Assembly: GCA_038380795.1 (NCBI GenBank)
Contig: CM076262.1
Location: 72,994,629-73,058,628, forward strand
Direction of reading: 5' to 3'
DNA: 64,000 nucleotides
Source: Pyrocephalus nanus
Lineage: Eukaryota; Chordata; Aves; Passeriformes; Tyrannidae
In this document: piece after piece, positions 1 through 12,212 of the stretch
Position numbering within the stretch: the stretch's first letter is position 1
How the letters are laid out: each line of letters starts with the position of its first letter
The notes under the pieces: model-generated
Told to the model about the DNA's origin: nothing
The model's database searches: none
What the model saw: only the letters and a program-made list of their open reading frames with translations
Position numbers and translations under genes: made by a program

Positions 1-3000
1 TTACATATTTAATTTCAGCTTCTGAAGACAACTTTCTGCCAGTGGCAGAACAAGTTCAAATAAGCAACTGCTTGTCAGTTTAATAAGAGAAAAACTCTGA
101 ATATTGAAAATAGTGAAAAATAGTGAAAAAAAAAGAGAAAACTCTGAATAGTGAAATCATAAACCATCTATACAAGTGAGCAACTTTCCTCAGCCCTCTT
201 TAAAGCTCTGATCCCTTGTATAATATTGTTTAGGGTGGGATCTGCTGAATCAACACCCAAACAGCTAGTTTCAGATTGGGAATAAAGAGAAATTTTAAAA
301 TAAATATTCACATCTAGCATGTTTGTGCATTTGATCTGAAGCTACAGCGCATCTGACAACTTCCCTGCTGCTGGTAATCTGAAAAGAAAAAAAAAAAGTC
401 TAATGCTTTTTAGAGAAATAATTTTTTATTCTAAACTAGTCCTAAGAGATGGGTATTTCCAAAACACCAGTGCTGTTTATAATGTTGGGGGGAGGGGAAG
501 GTTGTTTTGGTGTGGGTTTTTTATCGTGTTGATTTGGCCATCTGATCACTCATCTGCTCTGCTCTGATAGGCGAATTTTCTTCGTGTATGAATAAAGCTT
601 TGGTGTGGATATCAGAGAAACCCCCGTGATCTCAGTCTGTAACTGAACCTCTGTGGGTAGAAACAAACAAACTGGGCACTCAGACTGGTGGTTTTCTACT
701 CCTGACACCCCTCAGGCCACTCCAGCTCTGATAGTTACTCTGACCTTTCAGAGCACCCATTTCAGAGCTGCTGCTCCACACTGCAGGGCACATTTCCCCA
801 CTGCACCCTGCACTGGGGGTGTTTGCAGAGGAAGGTAAGGGATGGCAGCAGAAATTCCTTGCTGGGATGAGATTCATCTCACCTAAGTTCACCCACCTGA
901 AAGTTCCACGTCTTTCAGCAAACCCACAGCCGGTGGAGGCAAACCAGCATTATCAGGGGGTGAGTCACTGTGCCTGTCAGATCTGCCATGAATCACCCGC
1001 TAGCAGTGCCTGGGATCTGTACTCACAGGAGAAAGAGCCTGGACAATTAACTGAGACTGGATGCCTAAGTGCCATGGCTCCAACCAGGCAAGAGAAATGC
1101 CCCCAGTCCAGGATAAGGACGGCAGTGCTGCAAGTACACGGGTCTGAGGGCTCTTCGGGGTAATTCCTCCCTGTGGATCATAAAACACAAGCAAGTAAAG
1201 TCTGGTGTGAAGAAACGGGGAAGCTCTGATCGGCTGGTGCTGCCTCCCCCAGCGCTGTGGGTGCAGCCATGCATAAAACATGAGGGAGGCAGTGGTACCC
1301 ACGGCCCCACGGCCAGCCCTGTGACAGGCACCGACGGGCAGGGGATGGGCAGCACCGTGGGACCCCCCGTGCAGGGGCTGTGCCCTCCCACGGGGGTGGC
1401 ACTGCCACTGTCCCCCTCCGAACAGGGAAGCCGGGGTCACTGCAGAGCCTGGGCGCACTGAGGCAGTGACGAAGCAGAAGCAGGAGGCGTTCTGGAGGTG
1501 GGAGCGCTTCCCTTGCCACCCAAGCCAAAGCCTGAAGGTGACTCATCCTCCTCTGCACTCGCTCTTGCACAGCTCCTCTAACGGGGAGCTTCAGGCGCTG
1601 TTCTCCCCTCCCTTCCCCTTTCTCTCCCTCCCTCTAGAGGTGATCCAAGAAGTCCCTTCTTTCCCCAGAAAGCGGTCTCTGTCACTTGGTCGCTGGTGTC
1701 CCCGAGTCCTGCTGTTTCTCATTGCTGCACGAGTCCTTAGGCATTCACTGCAGAACAGGGCAGCCGATCTGACACACTTGGTGGAACCAGCATCCCAAGT
1801 CAGGGGCTCAGCACATCCAAACTGATGTGGCTCCAGAGAAAATATGACCCTCGGGACTCGCTTTGTCACTCGGGACAGCAAATGCCCCCAGTAAAGACTT
1901 GGAAAGCAGACTGGTTTAAACTGGGGGCAGCTTTGCTGATTTTAAAGCTGTGCTGCTCCTCATCCACACCAGCAAGGCAGGGAGTGCTCGATAACAGGCT
2001 CGTTGTGCACTTCAGTGCACAGCAGAACCCTGCCTTCCCACACACCGAAAGGAGGTGTCTGCTAAAATTAAAGCGTCACTCCCGTCAGCATCGCAGCCCG
2101 CTGAATTTTCCTGTGGAAACACGGCGTGCTGAGGAGCTGATGAACAGAAATCCTCCGGGCTGGAGGCTTCAAACAGGGGAAGGCAGCAAAGCAGGATTAT
2201 TCCCCAGCTGCAGGTTGGGTGCCATAACTCGAGGGAGCAGAGACCATCTGAGTCTCAGTGTCCCTGGCACACTTGTGTTTTTGCTCGTTCTGACGATGCA
2301 GGAGAGTCAGAGGACTCGGTGACCCTGGGAAGATGATCGTGTGCTCCCTCCAGGAAATTCCAGCATTCCCTTTCTGGGGTTGTTAAAGAGCACACACATC
2401 CTGGGAGTCGCCAGGGAAGGCTTGGCTTTCCCGTTTCTCGAGGCTACACCAGCAAGCTGATGCAAACGCTGCAAAAACTGCATGGGAAGTGCAGAACCAT
2501 CCACCTCATCCCAAAGCAAGTCCTTCAGCCCAGCTGAGGCTGCCCTTTAGGCAAACAGCTTAGCTTTGCACACAGGAGACCAGCTCCCTCAGCTGCTCCA
2601 AGCAGGTGTAGTTGGTCTGACGCCAGGGGACACCAGCTGAGGCTCAGGTCAGACCTTTCCCCTGGGCCCAGATGTTTCACAGGGCACTGATGCCACACTG
2701 CTGCATTGGAAGCAGTCACTCTGCTCCTGTAATTAATAAAAAGCAAAAAAACAAGCCCTTCTGGCAATGAGGGCAGAACAACTTGGTGTGACTGCACTGC
2801 AGATTGTTCTCTTCCCTAAAGGAAACGTGGGGAGCCATCAGATGGAAGGGAGGTGATGACAACCCAGCCACCAGGGCGGGGGATCAGACCTGCCATCCCA
2901 AATTTCATTTTCACCACCAACTCTGTTTGCTGCAGTGCTTCTGGAAGGCCCCTGCCTTCTCACACAAGGTGGATATTCACATCAATATCCTTCAGATGAG

Positions 3001-5016
3001 TTCAAACCACCACTGAAGGATGCACAGGTATCACCTGCTCTGATTCTGTTCCACCTTGCTTGGGAGGGAAGATGTTCACGCTGTCTCACTGGAGGCTGCC
3101 CCTCATTCCACAGTCTCTGTATAAGAGACCAAGTCTTTAATAGCAATTCCACAAATTTCTTCTAAATTAGGAGCTTAACACAGCTGCAGAAAATACCTGC
3201 AACTGGCCAAAGACAGAATGATGACCAGTCATTTCTTATCTTTCCTTTCTGTTTTCTGTGGGCATATTTGAGGGGAAAGTGGCATAAAAATGACTCCTTT
3301 CTTTCCTTTAAAACCTTTTGCCAATCTGGGATTTCTGCCACTTGGCCAAAGTTGATTTGAAACTTTTTTCCGTTGTAAATAGGATTTACCTGAAGCTACT
3401 TTAGTGAGCTAGAAATGAAAGACTGGTTATTACTGTGAAAGCTGCTTTTGCTTCAGCCTCTGACCCTGATTGTGATGGACCTCAATTTCTTGTGGGAAAG
3501 GACTGTAAATGACATCCAGTCTTCCTGGGTTTCTGACTATCACTGTCTGGGAAGAGACCTGCTGCACTTGTAAACTAAAATTAAGTCAGCCCCTCCAGAA
3601 AAAAAAAAATAAAAAAAAAAATCAGAAGACCGGACACAAAAACCTTCTGGCACTTCAATGCATTTGTGGAGGATGAACAGGATACATTCCTTTTGTGAAT
3701 CCATATGGACCCTTCTGCTGCAATTCTCCATGCACAGGAGGTGACAGGATTTCCTCTGAGGAGAAATGAAAGTCCCTGTGTGTCCCCATGAGGACTTATG
3801 GATTCCCATGAGGATTTGGAGCAGCTTATTTGCCATTTGTTGATCCAACTCAAGGGGATTTTTAATGTGAAAAGAGTCCTTTGAACAGGACAGCCTAGTG
3901 CAAACAGGGAGGGTTGCTCTGAGATGCAGGACAACAGGAATGCTCAGCACAACTGGTATTTGGTTCCACAACTTTGACCCAGAGACTGACAACTTTTTTT
4001 TTTTTTTTAGCATTTCTTTGAATTCTGCCTATGAAAAACCAGGGGAGATGAGGAGGGGAAAACAGCTCCTTTTAAATCTCCTGCATGTTGTTGCAGTCAT
4101 GGTGGCACAGACCAAGCTGTCTGAGCAGTGGATGAGGGGGGAACATGGTGGGGATGAATGGGAGGTGGATGCAGGTCCGCTGGTACCCACAGCGTTTATA
4201 TGATCTGCTCATCTCCCCCCGAGGCATCACGCCAATCCCACCACTGCCCGGGCTCCTCTCCCTCCTGATGGAGCGTTTTAGGTGGCTGATGGTGGTTTCT
4301 GTGCCTCAGTGGGAGTCACAGAAGTTCTGCTGTGGGAATCAGCGGTCCCTTTCCCTGTACGTCTCTCCAGGACCCAGCCCAGCATCTCAGTCTGGCAGTT
4401 TGCCCCCAAGACTGATAACCTATTGCCCTGCTTTAGACCCCAACACACAACCTCCTGACTGCCCCACTGCCCCACAGGGGCTCTCTGGCTGCCCTATCCA
4501 CCCCCCTGCTCTGCATGAAGCCCAGTTGGTGCCACACACCGTGCCCTGCCATGCAGATGAACTCCGGCTCACCCTGTTGCTGCTATCTGTTTACACCTCA
4601 GCTGTGTTCCTCCAAATGATGCCTATTGACTCGGTAATTCAAGCCTGGTCTCCCCCTCCACATGATTATATCATTCCTAGAAACTTCAGCTGACCATCTA
4701 AAGGAGCAGGTCCCCTCTGCAGGCTCGAGGATGCTTTCCAGGATGCTGTGATGATCCTCCCAAATTCCCCCTGTACTCCTTCTATCACCTGGAGTACCAC
4801 CAGGCATCACCCTGCTTGGATGCAGAGTGCTGGCACAAGCCATGGATTTTGCAGGGTCACAAGCACAGAGGAGCAAGTTCCAACATCAGTAAGCCAGCTG
4901 CTCGTTCCTCTTGCTGCCGCTGTTCATCAGAAGGATGGAAACGAAAAATCTTAAGCCAAAATGATGAGCAAAATATCTGTGCCATGTCCTCATGTGATTC
5001 CCATGAAAACAGCGTG
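1..5016. other. noncoding, no gene recognised
   Basis: No open reading frame here resembles a known protein, and none has coding-like composition over a useful length. The first 600 bases are AT-rich. The rest is mixed-composition sequence with short A or T runs near 3,599-3,620 and 3,992-4,007. The 182-codon frame at 4,145-4,693 has no recognisable domain and I treat it as chance. Confidence 0.6.
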
Positions 5017-5116
5017 GGAGAACTTCCAGTGGAAGGTGTCCCTGCCCGTGGCAGGGGGCTGGAACAAGATGATCTTTAAGGTCCCTTCCAACTCAAACCA
5101 TTCTGTGGTTCTGTGA
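5017..5116 (+). mobile_element. CR1 LINE 3'-end fragment
   Basis: About 100 bp match the CR1 3' end as remembered: GTGGAAGGTGTCCCTGCCC, then GATGATCTTTAAGGTCCC, then a degenerate ATTCTGTGGTTCTGTGA tail. The copy is strongly 5'-truncated, as is normal for CR1 insertions. The same 3' end recurs at 7.7, 14.9, 22.3, 24.1, 34.5 and 61.9 kb in this window. Confidence 0.85.
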
Positions 5117-7481
5117 ACTTTGTCATCTTTGGGGCAAAACCTTATAGACACAGGAAAGAGTTATCTCCTCATATGCAGAAATCAAGGTACAGGACACCTT
5201 CCCATTTTCAAGAGGATGTCAAAAGTAGTTAATATACAAGGGATTTTCCACCCCTCAGTCCCTGGAATGAGCTCTGCTGAGAGAGGCCAACTTGAACTGC
5301 TGCCTGAATCCTGAAGAAATAAACTTGCCAGGCTGTCAGATGCTGAACCACCAGTAGTCATCCTCCCAGAATGGCCTTCAGCTGCCACTTTGACAGGAAT
5401 CCAGCATTGTTTGGTGGCATTTACCTTAGGGGACAGACATTCTCAGGATAAGTGAAAGCAATTTAAGCTCTCAGAACTGTGTATGTATGTTTATTGCTTT
5501 TTCAGTGCTGAAGAATTATTCATGTCACTCCTTCTGCTCTGACTCAGCCTAATTAGCATTGGAAAGGTCATCTCACAGAAACTTAGGTAGATGAAGGACA
5601 GGCAGTCTTACACCATTTCCCTTCCTTACTCTGGCAGGGCAGGTCTAAGCACCCCTGTGCTTGTGCCTGGCTCTGCTTTTGGTCCAAGGAGATGGCACTG
5701 TATTAGCTGTGATTGTTTAAATTACCTGTAGAGAGAAGAGTAAACTCCTAAGACAGTGGTTCTCCTCTTTTTCTCTGGCTGTGCAATATGCTCTAAATCC
5801 ATCAGAAAGCACTGGATCAGATGGGAGCGCTGTCTCTCAGGCAGTGTGCTCCTGCACACATCACATTTAGTAATGTGTATTTAATAGGGTGTCATTAGGA
5901 TGATGTTGAGTTGGCTTTACCCTCATAAATCACACTTCTCATCGCAAGACCTGACTGGATTGTTCCAATTTTGTTGCAATAACGTTTCCTAGACTAGGCA
6001 AAGCTATCCCTGTATAGAACAGGCTCACACAGCCACCTTGCTCCTCCTAGAAATCAGGGATTCCTAATGGTCTGAGAAACACATTGCAGGCTGTTCCTGC
6101 CCTTTGTTCCCCACAAACTGTTTTTAATCCAGTGATTCTCACAGTCTCTGGGAGTGCTTTCCCTCTGCCTTAAGGCACATTTCAAGAATTGCTTATTGGG
6201 TACAAGTTATTCCAGCAGATCATGACACGATAGAGGAGTCTCTGATAACAGAGGGCAGCGCTGGGGGGAAGCAGTGGCTGGAAGAATTCCAGGATCAGAA
6301 CAGCAGAGCCAGGAAGGAGAAGGCTGCAGACAGCCCTGAGAGCAGGGTCAGGGGCAATCTGTGTGCGTGACAGCTCAACACTGACCACAGCATGGGGTCA
6401 AGGAAAGCGGGTCTGAGACACAGCAGAACTGTGCTTAAAACCACAGGGGCTCTCTCCCCTGTGCTGGCTTTCCTTCACTGCATCATCTCATAATCATGGT
6501 TACGTTCAGAAGTCACCAGCAACATCTTTCCCCAGAAACACCTCTCTCTCATCTATTTCCACCAGCACTCCCCCCGGATTTCAGCACGGCTGCTCCAGGG
6601 AGGCAGAAAACCTCTGGGAATTCTTGTCCTCCGAGGTCTTGGGATGCAGCTCATCACGTGTGCAGGCAGAGCCAACTCTTGCTGTCACAGCCATCCACGG
6701 TTCACCCGGGGCTAAACCCCCTTTCCGTGTCTGCTGAGCTGACACTCACCCATAGCTCGGGCTCAGATTGGAGCGTGGGGGTGGTGACACATGCCTGGGA
6801 GCACTCCCAGCAACACACATACACACATCCAGAAGAAAATTCAGAGAGGACTCAACTGCCACCCACTGGGAGCCACCTGCAGCAGTGCAGTCACTGTGAA
6901 TGCCACTTCTCTGCCGCCATGGAGCACGTTCAAAGCACGGGGGTTGCCACAGGTCAGGAACAAGGCGAAGATAATCTGCTGGGTATTAGTGGAAGGCTAT
7001 GTGTAACAAAGGGTCAGCTAGTTCAGGAGAAGCCCCTTTGATGTTTCAGATCTGCCTGACATCTGAGAAGTCCTCTGCCTGATGGAGCTGGCAGCAGGAG
7101 CTCCTGTTTTTCTCAAGCTCTTCTCCACCGTGCCTGCGGCGTGCAAAGCAAGGGCATAATCAGCACTGCCAACCAGCCAGCCTTGAAAACCCTGCTTGCT
7201 TGGACAAGGGCACTCCAAGTCCTCACAGGATTAGTGCTGGGGGAGACAGGTTTTGAACAGAAAAGGTCCAGAGTTCAATTCCATTCCTGCTCCCACGTTG
7301 CCCAACCAGTACGTCCCCTTCCCTAGCTAGGGCTGGCATCCAAGAACACAGATTCAAAACAGCCCTGCTGCTAAGATACTGCTCTGCCTCCTTAGCTCTT
7401 CTTCCTCCCAACAGCAACTACCACATCCCCAGCCTTGCTCAACGGGGTAAATGCCAGAGGGCTTTTGCTGGAAGCTGTAGG
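5117..7481. other. noncoding, nothing recognised
   Basis: I see no gene, RNA gene or classifiable repeat. The 181-codon frame at 6,496-7,041 has no domain, signal peptide or membrane segment that I recognise. Confidence 0.55.
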
Positions 7482-7744
7482 TGGCTTCAGACTGACAGAG
7501 AGCAGGTTTAGATTGGATATTGGGAAGGAATCCTTCCCTGTGAGGGTGGGCAGGCCCTGGCACAGGTTGCCCAGAGAAGCTGTGGCTGCCCCATCCCTGG
7601 CAGTGTCCCAGGCCAGGTTGGATGGGGCTCTGAGTAATCTGGGTTGGTGGAAGGTGTCCCTGCCCATGGCAGGGGGTGGGAATGAGATGATCTTTAAGGT
7701 CCCTTCCAACCCAAACCAATCTATGATTCTGTAATGATTCTGTG
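7482..7744 (+). mobile_element. CR1 LINE 3'-end fragment
   Basis: A 260-bp 5'-truncated CR1 copy begins at GGCTTCAGACTGACAGAGAG and runs through the conserved GTTGCCCAGAGAAGCTGTGG block. It ends in AAGGTCCCTTCCAACCC plus a repeated ATGATTCTGT tail. Open frames on both strands here (for example 7,354-7,752 minus and 7,435-7,734 plus) come from the repeat and are not genes. Confidence 0.92.
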
Positions 7745-10700
7745 TGGTTCATGACTGAGAGACAAAGGGTGTCAGCCAGCTCAAGGGAGCCGTGTCCTTC
7801 ACATGGGAGGTGGGGAGGGAAGCCTTTACAGTCCTACTTTTTGGACCTGTAGCACAGTTTTACTGCTTTTAGCCACGTCAAAGTCTCGCTTTGAGGGATC
7901 AGAGGTATAGATAAGCCAGCAGACTGAAACCTGATCTGAATTTACTCAGTGAGCATGTCTTCATGTGCCTTGGGTGTGATCATACTTGGGTGTAGGGAGG
8001 GCACAAGGAGCACATACTTGATTGAAAAGTTAATCCTTCATTAGAAAAGCACTTGCTGGCTTCTCAGCTGGTGGGAAGGAGGGAGACAGATGAAGCCCTG
8101 ACATTTTGTCTGCACAGGACTAGAGACACGGACTTCCACAGAGGGGAAATGGTGCTGGATTCTGCCAAGAAAGGGTTTTGCTGTGCTCAGGTTTCTCTGA
8201 CTTAGATCTGCTTGGGGATACAGAGATACCCATCTACAAAATGTCTCCTGCCCACAGAGCTGTCAGCAACATTTTCCTCATGGACCCTCTGTCTCCTTTA
8301 TTTTTGGCAAAGGGCAAAAGAATATTCCCACTGACCTTGACACACACATGCACTCTCTCTTCATCCAGCTGCATCAGTCCCAAACCTCTTGCAAAGGAAA
8401 TCCTTCTTGAGGATTGGAAATCCTCCACTTCCAGCAGGAATGCAGGGCCCTGCCCCTCTGGGTGAATTGCCCCAGCCCTGCCCTGGAGAGCTGCATCAGG
8501 GCTCACCTCAGGTCACTCCAAGCGCAGCACCAGCATCTGCAGAGTCATCCCGGCTTGGCTGCAGTGCTGAGCTGTGCTGAGCTGGAGCTGCCGGCTCCAG
8601 GGGCACTGCGCATTCCTGCTGGCACAGGGAGCACGGCCAGCCTCGCCACGACCTTACAGAGTCCTTACAGAGGAGCCAGCCCCTGGATCTTCCCTCTGCA
8701 ACCTCCTGGAGCGGGGCACAGGGTCCAGTTTAAATTGCCCCTGGTGCCACGCTCCCTCCTCCTCCTCCTCGTGTCTGGTGGAGGACAGGAGAGGCTCCTG
8801 GATGCCCTGGTCATTCCCAGCTGCCTGGGAATGCCTCTGGCTACTGCCATTTCATTCCAGGCAGTGGACCTGGCCCAGCCTCAGAACCAAGGACTCAAGG
8901 GATATCAAACCATTTCTCTCTCCCAGCACTCAGGGCATGGGCCCGAGCAAACATCTCTAGGTTGCTCAGATTACTAGACCAGTCCTTTAGTCTTTCAGAC
9001 TGTCTCTTGGTTCTTGAGAGACAACTTCACTTTAAGGGATTTTCAGGTAGAAATTTCTGAGCAGAGCCAGGTCACGATAAAATGATGACCACACAATCCT
9101 GAAAAATGAGCTGCAGTGACATTTTATATAATAAAGAAACCAAACCAAACCAAACCCAAAAAAAAGAAAAAAAAAAAAAAGGAAAAAGGAAGGAGAATAA
9201 AAAAACACTGATCACATCTGGGTTCACCCACCATGTCACTACTACACTGGTAATTATGCCAAGCCTCCACATTTTTTGAAAAACAAAAAGAGGACACGTC
9301 CTTTAATCCCACACCTCTTCTAACACAAACAAGGCTGAAAGGGATGTCTGTATAGCTGTGTGAAGCTATTTCACATACCTGTAACCCCCATATCTTGTGT
9401 CTATTATACTCTCACGCTTATGGAAGGGAGAGGGATGAGAATCTCTGAAGTGACAGCTGCAATCTAACAGATTACTTTTTCCCCTTATACCAACACAGAA
9501 CCCCCACCTGCTAAACTGGGAACAACCCTTCCACCCGAGAAATGCTGCTCTTCCAGGCACAAGTCAAAGGTCAGAGCTGATTTCTTGGGCTGAGAAGGAG
9601 GCAGAAGACTCCCACACAGCAAGTTGCACACTCCCTACCGCTGGCAAAGGAACAAGGAGCTCAGGGGGTCCACAACAGCATCTGACAAAAAGAGCTGGAG
9701 AAAGCCACCCCTGCTGGGAGTGCAGGCACCATTCCTGCTGCAGGAAAGGGAACACTAGGGCAGGCTTTCCAGGGACACGAGGGTTAGCTGGGACAGATAA
9801 AAAACGACAGTAACAGAAAATGCTATACAAGGCATTCACTGCAAATTTAATTCTCCTCTTAGTGATGCATGTCCCTTTCATTTGTGAGGCTGGTGCTGTC
9901 ACCAAGGTCAACACGAAAGTGCTGCTGGCTGCAGGAAACTGGTGGGAAGCTGAGCATTTCTGAACATCCCCTGGGTTTCTCATGCAAAAACACACAGGGC
10001 TTCATTGGCTTGTCACAAGCCCCACTAAATAAATGTTGTCCATTTAGGGTAGGGAAGACATCTCCATTAATCTGATCTGCCTGTGCCCATCCATCCCCAG
10101 CTCCCAACCAGGAGAAGCTGTGCCCATACTGTGCTAACAAAGGGGGTTTGCTGCAATTTTGGAAGGGGTAAGAACATCACTCCACAGGTTCTCCTCTCCT
10201 GAGAACACTCCAGTAGCCAAGATTATTTGTCTTTCTTCCCCACAGTCCAGTTTTCACACTAAATGGCAGGGCTGGTCGGGCCAGAGCAGCACCCAGTGCC
10301 CATCAGTGCTGTGCCAACAGCTGTGCAGGCAGCTGTGGAACAAAGAGGTGCCAGCACATACTGGTAAATGCCCCCTCTGAGACCAGCCAGTTCCCCGAAA
10401 TGTACGGATCTTACAGCACCACGGCACTGCAGCAATCCTCCTCTCTGCAGCAGGCACCCTCCAGGATGGGTGGGCTTCACCATCTGCCTCCTGAGCTCTG
10501 CAGAGAGCACAACAGCCCGCCCTGCACGTGCTCTGGCAGGCACCAGCCATCAGCAACGTCCCCAGCCCTGCCCCAGAGAGGGCAGATGCAAGCAAATAGG
10601 ATTTGTCAACTCATCACTGTGTTGCTTTTAGATTTGCCTTGGATGTAACCCCACTGAGTTCCACGGAGCTAAGCTGGGGTAAATACCTCGCTGGATCTGC

Positions 10701-11496
10701 TGCTCCTGCCCCTACCCACGCCCCCCACTCCAAGCACAGCTTTCACCCTGTGGACAGGGGGGTTTAGGAAGCAAACTCCTTTTTAAGAATGAAAGCACTG
10801 GCAGAGAAGAGAGCCTGATGAAAGTTTCTTTCTCAGTGAAATCACCTATGAAATGTGCTGGGCAACCAGAGCATCAAAGACCAGTGATAACACTTAGTAC
10901 CTAGAGAGTGATTTTTATTCCCAGAACTCATTTCACCTCATAGCAGAGGGCAGGGAAATGTCACCTGTAGTTATGGAGTGGACCAAGGGTGGCAAGCAGC
11001 AGGATCCATGCTCTCCACCTCCCAGACAGGCCTTTTAGACACTTCCTGAAGTAATTATTTCTGAAAAACCAACATTCAGCCGGGTAAAAGGAGATGAGAC
11101 CGACCACTAGGGCGTCTTCTCTCCATCAAACCCATCCCAGTGTCATGTGAGTGGAGGGTGTCAGAGATGCCAGACTCATGGATGCTGCCAACTCCTCTCC
11201 TAGCAACCCTGAGAGTTGCCAGGAAACGAGGACTCGCTGTTACTACGGTGACACCGGGTACCAAAGCCACAACCACACAACTCCCACCTGCAAGGGAAGG
11301 GGGGAAATGCTCACCCTGCCTCTCCCATCCCTCCAGAGCTGAGGGGGTGGGTGAGGAAGGTCTCCACTCAAGTCACAGAAATCCCAGCAGTGCCAACCAG
11401 GACCAGTGTCCCTGCCACATCTGGCAGGAGGAAAATGGCTTTGACCACCTGATCAATGGGTTTGGTGTTGAAGTGCTTCCTGCCACTACCAGAAGG
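7745..11496. other. noncoding; small A-rich tract
   Basis: No gene was recognised. At about 9,135-9,190 there is an A-rich CCAAA-type simple repeat followed by poly(A). Open frames of 100-190 codons at 8.4-9.0, 9.6-10.1 and 10.3-10.6 kb overlap each other in several frames and show no known domain, so I treat them as chance. Confidence 0.5.
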
Positions 11497-11648
11497 TGCT
11501 GGCCCCAAGGCTGCCAGACCTCAGAGAGCATCTGGACAACGCTCTCAGTCTCATGGTGGGATTCTTGAGGTGTCCTGTGCAGGGCCAGGAGTTGGACTCA
11601 TGAGCCTTGTGGGTCCCTTCCAGCTCAGGGCATTCTGTGGGTTCAGAA
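11497..11648 (+). mobile_element. CR1-like 3'-end fragment, divergent
   Basis: The block AGAGCATCTGGACAACGCTC, followed by GTGTCCTGTGCAGGGCCAG, GGTCCCTTCCAGCTCAGG and ATTCTGTGGGTTC, matches the 3' end of an older CR1 subfamily different from the other plus-strand copies here. The subfamily name cannot be settled by eye. Confidence 0.65.
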
Positions 11649-12044
11649 CTGAAAGAACCAGCGCCCTGCACGAGCAGAGGCAGACAGACAGCCTGCTTCA
11701 GGATCCTGCAGGGCACTGTCTGCCTTCCCCAGCTGCTGGAGTTTTCCTCTAATCTAAAATGGAGAAGGATTCCAGTCCCTTGCAAAGATGGAGAGGAGGT
11801 TTCCTGCAGCTCCATGACCCCTGGCACTGCAAACCTGTGGCCTCACACAGGACAGGTAGAGGATTCCAGCTCTGACTTTGCAGATGGACTGACCCTGTCC
11901 TTTCCTGCCTCAGCAGCAACCAATGCCAGTCCAGATGGAGCCTTTTGGAAGAATGAACCACCTGTCCCTGCTAATGGGAGCCTTGACACCAACACAGATT
12001 TCTGTCCCCTCTTAATAGAAGCCGAGTTTCCTTTCCTACATAGG

Positions 12045-12212
12045 AATATATATATATATATATATAAATATTATATTATATATATTATATTATATATAAA
12101 ATATATTATATATTATATTATATATAAAATATATTATATTATATATATTATATATTATATATTATATTATATATATTATATATATATAAATATATATATA
12201 TATTTATATATA
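12045..12212. repeat. AT-only (TA)n / TATAAAATAT satellite-like tract
   Basis: About 168 consecutive bases contain only A and T, made of TA dinucleotide runs broken by TATTATATA and ATAAAATAT variants. It is highly self-complementary. A 254-codon plus-strand frame (11,607-12,371) reads through it as Ile/Tyr-rich peptide, which is an artefact of the repeat. Confidence 0.95.

Noticed and set aside
4145..4693. 182-codon plus-strand ORF
   Set aside because: No recognisable domain and composition like the surrounding noncoding DNA; such lengths occur by chance in 64 kb.
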